The notes beneath the pieces were generated by a model. It saw nothing but the letters and a program-made list of their open reading frames with translations. It had not been told where the DNA came from and ran no database searches. A stretch of DNA of 64,000 nt from Oscillospiraceae bacterium (GTDB lineage Bacteria > Bacillota > Clostridia > Oscillospirales > Acutalibacteraceae), in NCBI GenBank assembly GCA_029225165.1, contig JAQXVY010000004.1:22321-86320 (forward strand), in the 5' to 3' direction. Below, piece by piece: positions 17,914 through 27,301 of this stretch. The translations under genes were made by a program, and so were the position numbers. How positions within the stretch are numbered: the first letter of the stretch is position 1; each line of letters starts with the position of its first letter.

Positions 17914-18092
17914 TGTCATTCCGAGCTTGTCGAGGAATCCCCTTCCTCTATCACTCATTTTGTTAGAGAAATCATACTTTTATATAACCTATTGGTGTCG
18001 ATTAATGCACTACTGCTTTCCTTTCAGATTCTTCGGTCGTTTCACTTCCTTAGAATGACAGGGAGAGAAGTTTCACCCCCCCTCAGAATGAC
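17914..18092 (+). repeat. Dispersed repeat family D, copy 2
   Basis: It starts TGTCATTCCGAGCTTGTCGA and shares long internal stretches with copy 3 (for example TTAGAGAAATCATACTTT and TGCACTACTGCT). It ends in two short TAGAATGACA / CAGAATGACA units. Confidence 0.85.
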
Positions 18093-18122
18093 AAGATGAG
18101 TGGCATAAGGCGAAAAAAACAA

Positions 18123-18167
18123 AAAATGGTCTGTCGCAAATCTAAGAATTTAGCGATAGACCATTTT
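18123..18167 (-). terminator. Terminator of the LOG-family gene
   Basis: AAAATGGTCTGTCGC and GCGATAGACCATTTT form a 15-bp stem with one mismatch. On the minus strand it is followed by TTTTTTGTTTTTTT. Confidence 0.85.
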
Positions 18168-18205
18168 GTCATATTATTTTGTAATTATAATTTTTGCAAA
18201 CTTCC

Positions 18206-18787
18206 TCAATTCCTCTTCAGGTCGTCCAAGCTCCACTTTGTGCCTGTGTCGTGTTCAATATAGTCAAGGAGCTTGTCGCTGTCGTCAAAATATCTGTAAA
18301 GGTCACTGCATTTTTCCCTTACAAAGCCCTCACGCATTGAATGTTCCATCATTTCTTCCATACTGTCGTAATATCCGTTGATGTTGTAAACTGCTATTGG
18401 CTTGTTGTGTCTGCCAAGCTGTTTAAGGGTGACAATCTCAAAAAATTCTTCAAAGGTACCAACACCGCCGGGTACAATGATAAAGGCGTCTGCCATATCC
18501 TCCATTTTTGCCTTTCTTTCCCTCATTGTATCTGTGGTGAAAAGCTCTGTACATTCCTCAAAAAGTCCCTCAATGCCCTCTTCAACAAAGAATTTCGGCA
18601 CAACGCCGTAGATTTCTCCGCCGGCTTTCTTCATACCTCTTGCAGAGGCACCCATAAGTCCTTCGCCTCCTGCACCGAAAACAAGCTGATGATTCCTTTT
18701 ACCCATCTCATATGCAAATTCCTCAACAGTTTTGATGTAGTTTTCGTTTATTATATTACTGGCTGAGCCAAAAACACATATTTTCAT
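18206..18787 (-). CDS. LOG-family protein (TIGR00730 type, Rossmann fold)
   Basis: The protein has the two family signatures: FGAGGEGLMGASARG (near residue 38) and PGGVGTFEEFFE (near residue 105), the LOG/lysine-decarboxylase-like motif PGGxGTxxE. LOG enzymes remove ribose-5-phosphate from nucleoside monophosphates; in plants this activates cytokinins and in bacteria it may clear nucleotides. The 193-residue length is typical. Older annotations call this family lysine decarboxylase, which is not supported by biochemistry. The start follows AAAAAGAGGTATCAAT. It stands alone, with a terminator after it. Confidence 0.92.
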   Translation of the reverse strand: MKICVFGSASNIINENYIKTVEEFAYEMGKRNHQLVFGAGGEGLMGASARGMKKAGGEIYGVVPKFFVEEGIEGLFEECTELFTTDTMRERKAKMEDMADAFIIVPGGVGTFEEFFEIVTLKQLGRHNKPIAVYNINGYYDSMEEMMEHSMREGFVREKCSDLYRYFDDSDKLLDYIEHDTGTKWSLDDLKRN

Positions 18788-18865
18788 ATTGATACCTCTT
18801 TTTATATATCTTTTTTCTGAATATATTATATATTATATTTTAACTTTTATCAATAAATAACTGTG

Positions 18866-18894
18866 TTGTAAATGGGATTTTATAGTAGTATAAT
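18866..18894 (+). promoter_or_regulatory. Sigma-A promoter for the proteasome-like protein gene
   Basis: TTGTAA and TATAAT are separated by 17 bp, about 35 nt upstream of the start. Confidence 0.75.
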
Positions 18895-18928
18895 TTATAT
18901 ATAGTCTTTTTTTAAAAGGTGAAAGGTT

Positions 18929-19531
18929 ATGTCGTATATTTGCTTAATCGGAAATGAATATGGTATAGTTGCCGCCTCGGATTCAAGAGAAACTGTGGGT
19001 AATGGAAAATATTTTGACAATCGGCAAAAGGTATTTTGCGACAAAAAGCAGGGGCTTATTTGGGCTTGTTGCGGAATTACAAAGCATTTGGGCAAGGATT
19101 ATCTTCGTCTTGTGGAATTTATTATGAGGGACAGCAAAACTACCTTTGACCAAAAGCTTGATTACCTTGAAAAGAGCATATGCAAGGTTACTGCACAGGC
19201 TGTTGACGACTTAGGCTCAAAAAGTGCTATGGATATTCTTGTGGGTAAGGTGGACAAACGCACAATGATGATAAGAATGAACTTCGCTATGGGGAATATG
19301 GACAGAAAGGTGTTCTTTTCGCCCTTAGCCTTAGAGGGCGGATGCGGAAAATTGCTGTGTCCCAAGATGAAGTTAAAGGAATACAAAGATCTTTTGCTGC
19401 CCGACCTAAAGAAATATGCTCATAATCGTGTTGAAAGCGTAATATATAAAGATAGAGAATTATCGGCAAATTGCCCGTCAAGAGAAAATTCCGTTGGCGG
19501 AAGAGTACTTTGTGAGTGTATAAAAAGGTAA
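18929..19531 (+). CDS. Proteasome-beta-like Ntn-hydrolase-fold protein with N-terminal Ser
   Basis: The start MSYICLIGNEYGIVAASDSR lines up without gaps with the start of mature proteasome beta subunits (T1TTxA...GVIVAVDSRAT). If Met is removed, Ser2 takes the place of the catalytic Thr1; Asp18 and Arg20 fall on D17 and R19, and Lys34 falls exactly on K33. The next strand, LIWACCGITKHLGKD, fits the loop that carries Gly47. The length of 200 residues is somewhat longer than HslV, and no hslU or other ATPase is nearby. It does not read as HslV itself. The alignment comes from my memory of the family, so the fold is well supported but activity is inferred. It appears monocistronic, with its own promoter and GTGAAAGGTT upstream. 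Confidence 0.65.
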   Translation: MSYICLIGNEYGIVAASDSRETVGNGKYFDNRQKVFCDKKQGLIWACCGITKHLGKDYLRLVEFIMRDSKTTFDQKLDYLEKSICKVTAQAVDDLGSKSAMDILVGKVDKRTMMIRMNFAMGNMDRKVFFSPLALEGGCGKLLCPKMKLKEYKDLLLPDLKKYAHNRVESVIYKDRELSANCPSRENSVGGRVLCECIKR

Positions 19532-19654
19532 ATTTAGGTATTTTAATCCCGTATTAAAGAATTGTTAATAATTTGTTCATAAAATTTATGCTTTTTTAAT
19601 AGTTTTTTCAAAATAAAGTTATGGAAAGTGAGAATAGTTTATTATTCGGCAATT

Positions 19655-19663
19655 TGGTATAAT
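19655..19663 (+). promoter_or_regulatory. Extended -10 promoter element for the GH13 gene
   Basis: TGGTATAAT is an extended -10 box about 60 nt upstream of the start; no convincing -35 is visible. Confidence 0.45.
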
Positions 19664-19723
19664 CAAATATAGTTAGACTGATAGATTGAGAATAGATTAT
19701 TTTTAGAAAGAGGGTTCTTATTT

Positions 19724-22700
19724 ATGAGAAAAATATGTAAACCATTATCAATGCTGTTGGCGCTTGTTTTGCTGGCTACAACTGCAACATTCTCAGTTCT
19801 TTCTGCAACAAATGATTACAATTCGAGTGGGGCTGATATTGAAGTGGAAGCAACATCTGCATACACAAATTCAGGCGAAAGCTACAATACTTACAGCGGA
19901 AACGACCTTGGTGCGGTTTATTCCAAGGACTCCACAACATTTAAGGTGTGGGCTCCGTCTGCTACAAAGGTACAGCTAAAGCTGTACAACACAGGTTCCG
20001 ACAGCGAAACAGGAGCCGGTGTAATCGGTACATACGATATGTCCAAGGACAGTACAAACGGCGTTTGGTCAATTACCCAAAGCGGTGACCTTAACGGTAA
20101 GTACTACACATATCTTGTAACCGTTAACGGTACAACAAAGGAAACCCGTGATGTATATGCCAATGCCGCCGGTGTAAACGGTAGGCGTTCAATGGTTGTT
20201 GACCTTAGCAGTACCAATCCTGACGGCTGGTCAAACGACAGGCATATTCTCTTTGACAATGCTCCCGAGGCTGCAGTTTGGGAGGTTTCCGTAAGGGACT
20301 TTTCCATTGACAGTACATCAGGTGTGGACGCTGACAAGCGTGGTAAATATATGGCGTTTACACAGCACGGAACAACCCTCAACGGTGCCGGTGTTCTCAA
20401 GACAGGTATAGATTACCTTATTGAAAACAATATTAACTGTGTTCAGATTATGCCAATGTACGACTTTGGCTCTGTTGACGAAACAAAGGGCGGACAAAAC
20501 TGGGGATATGACCCAATGAACTACAATGTTCCCGAGGGCTCCTTCTCCTCAAACCCATATGACGGTGCTGTTAGAATCAAAGAGCTTAAATCTATGATTA
20601 AGGCACTTCACGATGCAGGCATTTCCGTAATTATGGATGTTGTTTACAACCATACCTACAACACAAGCGACTCTGCATTTGAAAACACTGTTCCGGGCTA
20701 CTACTACAGAATGAACGGAAGTACATTCTTAAACGGCTCAGGCTGTGGAAATGTTACAGCATCTGACAAAACAATGTACAGAAAGTATATGATTGATTCT
20801 GTAAAATACTGGGCAAACGAGTACCATATTGACGGTTTCCGTTTTGACCTTATGGGCTGTCACGACTATACTACAATGAACAACATCCGTGCAGAGCTTG
20901 ACAAGATTGACAAGCGAATCATTATGTACGGTGAGCCTTGGATGGCTGACTGGGGTGGCGGAAACGGTATTGCAAATTCCTCTGCTGCTATTATGGATAA
21001 TGCAAGCAAGTTAAATCCAAGGGTAGGATGCTTTAACGATAAGATGAGAAATGCCCTGAAGGGTGGCACAAGCGACAAATCCTCAGGTTTTATTCAGGGT
21101 TCAACCTCAAGCACAGCAGATGTTAAAGCCGGTTGTATGGCTCATACATCATCAATTCTTGGTAAGTGGTCACAAGCTCCAAGCCAGACAGTAACCTACA
21201 ACTCCTGTCACGATAACCTTACCCTTTGGGATAAGATTTTGTATTCACAGGGAAGCACAGATTACAACGGTTCCAACGGAACATTCCTTGCAATGAACAA
21301 ACTTTCTGCGGCTCTTGTTCTCACTTCACAGGGAGTTGCCTTTACACAGGCAGGTGAAGAATTTGCAAGAACCAAAAGAGGTGACGAGAACTCCTACAAC
21401 ACAGGTGACGCTGTAAACAAAATTGACTGGACACGAATTTCACAGTATTCAAGCCTTAGGGAATACTACAAGGGTCTTAGATTAATCAGACAGGTTTACA
21501 GTCCGTTTACAGACGGAACAAACACATCTGTTGGACAGTCATACTTTTCAGGCTCAAACTCCGTAATTGCATACACAATGCAGAACAAAACTGCAAACGC
21601 CGCTAACGAGTGGGGAACAGTTGCTGTTATTGCAAACAACAGCGCCTCTACTCAGTCTGTAACACTAAAGGCAAGTACAACACTTCCAACCTCTTGGGCA
21701 ACAATAGTTAACGGTTCAAGTGCAGGACTTAAGAACTTGGGCACTGTAACAGGCACAACAATCTCTGTTCCGGGAAGAACAGCAATGGTGCTTGTTGACT
21801 TGGCGTCCTTTAACGAAAAGAATATTCAGGGACCAACTACAACTGTTCCGACTACTTCTACACCGGCTAACGGAACTGTTACTTGGAATACAACAAAGAT
21901 CAAAGGCTTTGCTGACGGTGTAGCGTATGAGGATTTGGCAGGTTCAACATCAAGAATTACAAAGACAGTTGTTCCTGAGGACGGATACGAGATTGCATAT
22001 GTAAAGGTTGTTACAGGCGGTGCAGATGTTACATCAACTGCATACAATTCTGCAACAGGTATAATCGACTTTACCCGTAACGGCAACGCAGAGATTACCT
22101 TGATTGCAACAAAAATTCCATCTACTCATCTTTACGGGGATACTAACGAGGACGGAAAAATCAATGTTAGAGATGTAACAACTATCCAAAAGTATATTTG
22201 CAACCCTGACGACTCCTTAAGTGATGTTGGAAAGAAAGCATCAAATGTTAACGGTGACGAGGGAATAGATGTTCAGGACGCAACTGTTCTGCAAAAGTAT
22301 ATCGCCAAGGTTATCACTTCACTTCCTGTTGGCGACTCTTTCTCTGATGAAAAACCAACATTTACAATTCCAACAGAAACAACAACTTCTACAACAGCTA
22401 CCGTTCCTACAAGCACACAAACATCACCAACAAATCCTTCCGGTTCAATTACAGTCAACTTTGTATCAAATGTTGACAATGGTAATGAAAGATGGGCTGC
22501 ATATTGCTGGACAGACACAAACAATATGTGGTTTGATGTAGTTAACGGACAGGTTACTGTTCCAAGCAGTATGGAGAATATTATCTTTGTAAGATTTGAC
22601 GGCACCTCCACAGAGAATAAGTGGGATGAAGAGGGCGCAACAGTTAAATATGTTTGGAATCAGACTGACGACTTATTACTCGGCTCGGGTTCAACCTACA

Positions 22701-22756
22701 CAGTTACCGGCTGGGGCGACGGCTGGGGTGCACCCCTTGAAGGCTCTTGGTCATAA
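19724..22756 (+). CDS. Secreted dockerin-bearing GH13 pullulanase-type enzyme
   Basis: This is a modular extracellular amylase/pullulanase. In order: a signal peptide (LSMLLALVLLATTATFSVLSA), a CBM48-like N-domain with FKVWAPSATKVQLKLY (about residues 60-150) and a GH13 barrel. The barrel shows QNWGYDPMNYNVPEGSFSS, MDVVYNHTY, DGFRFDLMG (nucleophile Asp, about 371), MYGEPWMADWGGG (acid Glu) and YNSCHDNLTLWD. NWGYDP is typical of type I pullulanases. A Thr-rich linker and an extra beta module follow. The type I dockerin has two duplicated calcium loops, GDTNEDGKINVRDVTTIQKY and NGDEGIDVQDATVLQKY (about 802-868). A C-terminal CBM26-like starch module ends at WGAPLEGSW. The dockerin means the enzyme is docked onto a cohesin scaffold, as in the Ruminococcus bromii amylosome; no cohesin is in the window. 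Confidence 0.92.
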   Translation: MRKICKPLSMLLALVLLATTATFSVLSATNDYNSSGADIEVEATSAYTNSGESYNTYSGNDLGAVYSKDSTTFKVWAPSATKVQLKLYNTGSDSETGAGVIGTYDMSKDSTNGVWSITQSGDLNGKYYTYLVTVNGTTKETRDVYANAAGVNGRRSMVVDLSSTNPDGWSNDRHILFDNAPEAAVWEVSVRDFSIDSTSGVDADKRGKYMAFTQHGTTLNGAGVLKTGIDYLIENNINCVQIMPMYDFGSVDETKGGQNWGYDPMNYNVPEGSFSSNPYDGAVRIKELKSMIKALHDAGISVIMDVVYNHTYNTSDSAFENTVPGYYYRMNGSTFLNGSGCGNVTASDKTMYRKYMIDSVKYWANEYHIDGFRFDLMGCHDYTTMNNIRAELDKIDKRIIMYGEPWMADWGGGNGIANSSAAIMDNASKLNPRVGCFNDKMRNALKGGTSDKSSGFIQGSTSSTADVKAGCMAHTSSILGKWSQAPSQTVTYNSCHDNLTLWDKILYSQGSTDYNGSNGTFLAMNKLSAALVLTSQGVAFTQAGEEFARTKRGDENSYNTGDAVNKIDWTRISQYSSLREYYKGLRLIRQVYSPFTDGTNTSVGQSYFSGSNSVIAYTMQNKTANAANEWGTVAVIANNSASTQSVTLKASTTLPTSWATIVNGSSAGLKNLGTVTGTTISVPGRTAMVLVDLASFNEKNIQGPTTTVPTTSTPANGTVTWNTTKIKGFADGVAYEDLAGSTSRITKTVVPEDGYEIAYVKVVTGGADVTSTAYNSATGIIDFTRNGNAEITLIATKIPSTHLYGDTNEDGKINVRDVTTIQKYICNPDDSLSDVGKKASNVNGDEGIDVQDATVLQKYIAKVITSLPVGDSFSDEKPTFTIPTETTTSTTATVPTSTQTSPTNPSGSITVNFVSNVDNGNERWAAYCWTDTNNMWFDVVNGQVTVPSSMENIIFVRFDGTSTENKWDEEGATVKYVWNQTDDLLLGSGSTYTVTGWGDGWGAPLEGSWS

Positions 22757-22801
22757 TTGGCTTATTTCGCAGAAAATCGAAATAGAAAAATAATAAAATT
22801 T

Positions 22802-22831
22802 GGGCGTACCCATATGGGTGCGTCCTTTTTT
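22802..22831 (+). terminator. Terminator of the GH13 gene
   Basis: GGGCGTACCC pairs with GGGTGCGTCC around AT and is followed by TTTTTT. Confidence 0.8.
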
Positions 22832-22873
22832 GCATATAGCTTTCTCTGTAATTCCGAGGATACCCTCTCATCC

Positions 22874-23052
22874 TGTCATTCCGAGTTTGTCGAGGAATCC
22901 CCTACCTTTACCACCGACTATGTTAGGGAAATCATACTTTCATCTAACCTGTCAGTGTCGATTTATGCACTACTGCTATCCTTTCAGATTCTTCAGTCGC
23001 TTTGCTCCCTCAGAATGACAGAGAGGAAAAATTTGCTCCCTCAGAATGACAG
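22874..23052 (+). repeat. Dispersed repeat family D, copy 3
   Basis: It starts TGTCATTCCGAGTTTGTCGA, parallels copy 2 for most of its length and ends in two CAGAATGACAGAGA units. It fills much of the 22757-23310 gap; the rest is AT-rich and holds a possible promoter. Confidence 0.85.
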
Positions 23053-23239
23053 AGAAGATGAATTTCATTTCCACCACATTTTTTTGTATAAGTTTTATAA
23101 AAATAACCATTTTACTTGTGAAGTATTTATTTTCGTTGTAAATATGAACAAAATATTAACATAAGATTTGGTGATGATTACCATTTATTTCTATTTGTAC
23201 TTATGATAGACTAAATTAAAACGTTTTATTTATATACTG

Positions 23240-23268
23240 TTAACATTTTGATAGTATATATTTAATAT
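23240..23268 (+). promoter_or_regulatory. Possible promoter for the pilus operon
   Basis: TTAACA and TAATAT are separated by 17 bp, about 45 nt upstream of the TTG start of the tip protein. The boxes are weak. Confidence 0.35.
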
Positions 23269-23310
23269 AAGAACATATAACAAAACAAAATTTTAGGAAG
23301 GAGAACAATT

Positions 23311-26300
23311 TTGAAAAAAGGTAAGTTGACAAAATTAATGGCAAGGGCATCAACTGCTGTTATTTTGGCGTTTATGACTGCTATATCCTGCTTTTCTGTT
23401 ATTGCTGTAAATACAGAAAATGCGGATACCGGCGCTAATTCAGACTTAGTAGAATCCGGTGAACAGCTTACACAGAATAAGGACTATTACCTTATCGGTA
23501 CCTTTAACAACTGGGCAAAGAGTGACCCCGACTGGAAGTTGACAGGAGATAGTTACGGTAACTGTTATACCGGCACTTTTACGCTTACAGGCTCCGAAAC
23601 TAATTACCAATTCAAGGTATATAACAGTGACGGAAACTACTACTCTGCAAAAGGTCACTGTTTTAACAGTAGTAATACTGTTAAAACAGGACTCGTTTCA
23701 GGTGCCAATAATGACCAGATTGAGTGTATTGCTACCTCAGGTTCAATTACCCTTAATGTAAAGCTCTACTGTGAGTACAGCGGTGACAGCCGTCTTGAAA
23801 TCAAACAGAGCATATCAGGAAGCGGTGGGGTTACTGAAATTACCAAGGGAAATACCACAGATTCCGGGGTGTACAGTGCAAATATTGACATTGAAAACCA
23901 AACCGGCGGTACAGAGATTATTTCTGTAAACGGTTCGTTCTATGACTACTATATGGACGAGGAAATAAGGAATGGCGGACGCTGGCGCAGTAGTCTGACA
24001 GGCTATTACAGGTCTGTTGAAAACGGCAACGAGGCTGCCGCCCGTGAGCCTTTTGAATGCTTTAACAAGGCTTTAGGTGAGTATAGTTCCCTTAACAGCG
24101 ATTGGAACTATCCGCTTTACTTTGGTAACTTCTATAACAAACCTGATGATTATACAGGCAGAGGATTGGGTGGACTGAAAAAGTTTAAAATAATACCAAA
24201 CGATTCAAATGCCACAACATCAACAGTTAACGGCTCTGTTTCTGCTCTTGTTGACACCACCCTTAACAGTGACGGTATGCTTACTGCAAACGGAGTTACA
24301 CTCCCTTACTTTAACGCCAAATGGCTTAAAGATAACGGATACGGCACAGTCATTAACTCGCCTTTCCCAATGAGGAAGTCCCAGACTGCAAAGGGCAACG
24401 ATTACTTTGAGTTTGACAGTAACAATGGTAAGGATAACTGCTACTTTAGCGGTTACTCCACAAACCAGTACACAATGAACTACGCCTACAATTTAAACGA
24501 GTACAAGGTTAAGGACGCACTAAGCGGATTTTCAGACGAAGGTGACGGATACGGATTTTTCCCATTTGACCGTTCAACCGAGCATAACGGAAATGCCTAT
24601 GACTTTGGCTTTGGTATGCGACTTGACATTGACTTTACCCTTGGTGAAAACGGCACAATCGGCAGTGGTGCAAATAAAGAGAATACACAGTTTAAATTTT
24701 CAGGTGACGACGACCTTTGGGTATATCTTGACGGTGTACTTGTCCTTGATATGGGCGGTGACCACAAAAAGTCCGGCGGCTTAATTGACTTTGCCAAAAA
24801 GAAGTCCTATGTAAACAACATAGACACTTCCTACCAGGAAGATAAAGAAAACGCTTTGAATTATGTTGAAGACACAAGTGTTTCAGGCTACGGATGTTCA
24901 GCAGAGTTCCCACAGCTTTTTGCAAACAATGCAAACACAACAAGCACCTATGCTTTGGGTACTTCAGAATTTGACAATAACAACCCTAATGTAAAGCATA
25001 CCCTTACAGTTTTCTATATGGAAAGAGGTATGATTGAGTCAAACCTTAGTGTTGGCTTTAACTTTGTTCCTGCAAAGGACTCCCTAAAGGTAACTAAAAC
25101 CGTTGACACATCGGAAGTTAACCCTCGCCTTGCTGACAAGGTTGAGAATTTAGATTCCTTTGGCTATGCAGTAAAGAACGCACCTGCTTTGGATGGTGTT
25201 CCTACAGATATTTCAAACAAAAACTATACCTTTAACGACAGCTCAGACGGACACAGCTACTATGCTGTTACAGGCGGTAATTCATTCTCCTTGGCAAACG
25301 GCGATAGTGCTGTTTTCAGCGAACAGTTTGTTCCCGGTTCGTATATTCAGGTTACCGAGAATGACTCTCCAAAGGATACAATTGTTACATTAAACCAAGA
25401 CAGACTGCTTTTCTTTGACCCGTCAGGATGTACATGGTTCGGTGACAGCGGTGCTGTTCCTGCAATAGCACAGAATTATGACGGTACAACACCTTCTAAT
25501 TACAGTTTGATGTCATCCTATAAGGTTGACGGAAAAACATATTACTACTACCCGATTTCCGACACCACAACTACATTTACCATAGCAAGAAAAACTACAA
25601 ATGGTATATACAACAGATTTAAGTTTGATGTTGAGGCTGATGATAACGGAAAACTAACAAGTAACTATATTAAAGCCGGTAGTGTATGGAACGGAGATAC
25701 CGAGGGACAAAACACCTGCCAAACATATTCTTCAACCGACACAAAGGGCATTACATACACAAAGTTTACTAACGCCTATCCCGACACAACCCAAAGTGTG
25801 ATTAAGACAAGCAACAGAAGTAAAATTGCTTACAGTCCTTCTTGGAGTCTTTACGATATTTCTGCAAGTAACGAAACTTCTGAATCTAACTTAGTTGAGT
25901 CAGGCACAGGAGAAGAATCGTCACTATTCCAATATATCAACAAGTCTAATGACGAAATGCTTTCTACACATATGCTGTTGTCATATGTAAACACAGTATA
26001 TACAAACGATATTACCGTTAACAAAACAGTTGTTGACAAGGACGAAAAAGTACTTTCCGATGACAATACAGAATTTACCGTAAAGCTCCTTGTTGACCTT
26101 GATGATGACGATATATACGAGGACTACGGATTAACCGGAACAATCAGTCAAAATAATCCTTATGTATTCAGGGGTATTCCACAGGGTGTTGACTATCAGA
26201 TTGTTGAGGAAGATTCGTACGGATACACCAACTTAACGGATGTAATTGAAGGTACTCTTGGCAAAGAAAGTGCCCGACACACCTTTACAAACCGTAAGGA

Positions 26301-27288
26301 AGAGGCAAAGTACACTCCTGCTGTGACCAAGACTCTTGACGGTGAAAACTACTATGGTGAAAAATTCACATTCACCTTAGAGGGTATGGAGTCAATCGTC
26401 CTTGGCAATGATGAAACACTGGACACAACGGAAATTGGAAGTCAAACAGTTACAAAGATTCCGTCAGAAACTCCCGGCAAGGTCACTTTTGAAAGCATTA
26501 CATATGACGGAGAGGGTACTTACCTTTACAAAATCACAGAGGGAAGCGTAAACGACACTGACTATCAGACTGACAGTGATGCAATTATCCTAAAGGTTGT
26601 AGTAAGCCGAAATAACGACAATACCCTTAGTCTGACTCCTACATATTACAAGGGAAATCTTAACGATTACTTGGTTGATTCAGAGAACGGCGACTTTGTA
26701 ACATTTGACTATGAATCATTTATGGATAGAAATGCAACCGATACCCCAACCTTTGAAAATGTTTCCACACCCGGCTCTGTTACAATAAACAAAACAGACG
26801 GTGAGGGAAATGCCCTTGGTGATGTTACTTTTGCCCTTTACAAGGTCAGCGGTGACGGTGCTGATGTTTCCGGATTAACATCAACAGGCGAAACCACTTC
26901 CAACGAAAACGGTGTAGCACAATTTAATAACCTTGCTATTTTTACTGACGACAGCAAAACCAGTAACGAAAGCGGTATTACCGACTATACTAAGGAATAC
27001 CAATGGTATTGTGTGAAAGAGGTTTCAACTAAGGAAGGTCATATTAAAGACCCGGAGATGCAGTACTTCTGCCTGCCTATGGCAGACTCAACCACAGGGG
27101 AGATGAAGTACAGCATTACTCTTGATTATGTTAACCCTGTTATTACAGTACCTATGGCAAGCGGTACTCCAACAACATTCTTTATGATTTTAGGAATGTG
27201 CATTGTGGGCTTGTCACTATTCTCGGGCGGATGCTACATAGTTGGCACAAGGAGAAGAAAATCCGTAAACTGTCGCCACGGCAGATAA
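23311..27288 (+). CDS. Giant pilus tip/adhesin with fibro-slime and isopeptide pilin domains
   Basis: This is the largest protein in the window (1325 residues). It has a signal peptide ending near FSVIAVN. An N-terminal module contains YYLIGTFNNWAKSD, which resembles sugar-binding CBM48/CBM26-type folds (about residues 55-165). Next is a fibro-slime/PA14-like region with FSGDDDLWVYLDGVLVLDMG (about 205-590). A Cna-B-like domain, an FctA-type domain (KTLDGENYYGEKFTFTLEG ... YDGEGTYLYKITE) and an SpaA-type domain (INKTDGEGNALGDVTFALYK) follow; all of these can form internal isopeptide bonds. The C-terminus has VPMASG, a hydrophobic helix and RRRK, a sorting signal in which the usual LPxTG is degenerate. 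The start is a TTG behind AGGAAGGAGAAC. Together with the downstream major pilin and sortases it should be the adhesive tip subunit. Confidence 0.85.
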   Translation: MKKGKLTKLMARASTAVILAFMTAISCFSVIAVNTENADTGANSDLVESGEQLTQNKDYYLIGTFNNWAKSDPDWKLTGDSYGNCYTGTFTLTGSETNYQFKVYNSDGNYYSAKGHCFNSSNTVKTGLVSGANNDQIECIATSGSITLNVKLYCEYSGDSRLEIKQSISGSGGVTEITKGNTTDSGVYSANIDIENQTGGTEIISVNGSFYDYYMDEEIRNGGRWRSSLTGYYRSVENGNEAAAREPFECFNKALGEYSSLNSDWNYPLYFGNFYNKPDDYTGRGLGGLKKFKIIPNDSNATTSTVNGSVSALVDTTLNSDGMLTANGVTLPYFNAKWLKDNGYGTVINSPFPMRKSQTAKGNDYFEFDSNNGKDNCYFSGYSTNQYTMNYAYNLNEYKVKDALSGFSDEGDGYGFFPFDRSTEHNGNAYDFGFGMRLDIDFTLGENGTIGSGANKENTQFKFSGDDDLWVYLDGVLVLDMGGDHKKSGGLIDFAKKKSYVNNIDTSYQEDKENALNYVEDTSVSGYGCSAEFPQLFANNANTTSTYALGTSEFDNNNPNVKHTLTVFYMERGMIESNLSVGFNFVPAKDSLKVTKTVDTSEVNPRLADKVENLDSFGYAVKNAPALDGVPTDISNKNYTFNDSSDGHSYYAVTGGNSFSLANGDSAVFSEQFVPGSYIQVTENDSPKDTIVTLNQDRLLFFDPSGCTWFGDSGAVPAIAQNYDGTTPSNYSLMSSYKVDGKTYYYYPISDTTTTFTIARKTTNGIYNRFKFDVEADDNGKLTSNYIKAGSVWNGDTEGQNTCQTYSSTDTKGITYTKFTNAYPDTTQSVIKTSNRSKIAYSPSWSLYDISASNETSESNLVESGTGEESSLFQYINKSNDEMLSTHMLLSYVNTVYTNDITVNKTVVDKDEKVLSDDNTEFTVKLLVDLDDDDIYEDYGLTGTISQNNPYVFRGIPQGVDYQIVEEDSYGYTNLTDVIEGTLGKESARHTFTNRKEEAKYTPAVTKTLDGENYYGEKFTFTLEGMESIVLGNDETLDTTEIGSQTVTKIPSETPGKVTFESITYDGEGTYLYKITEGSVNDTDYQTDSDAIILKVVVSRNNDNTLSLTPTYYKGNLNDYLVDSENGDFVTFDYESFMDRNATDTPTFENVSTPGSVTINKTDGEGNALGDVTFALYKVSGDGADVSGLTSTGETTSNENGVAQFNNLAIFTDDSKTSNESGITDYTKEYQWYCVKEVSTKEGHIKDPEMQYFCLPMADSTTGEMKYSITLDYVNPVITVPMASGTPTTFFMILGMCIVGLSLFSGGCYIVGTRRRKSVNCRHGR

Positions 27289-27301
27289 ATGATTCAGTTT
27301 A

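Noticed and set aside
18929-19531. Assignment as HslV/ClpQ
   Set aside because: Beyond the N-terminal strand the sequence lacks HslV motifs, is longer, and no hslU is nearby.
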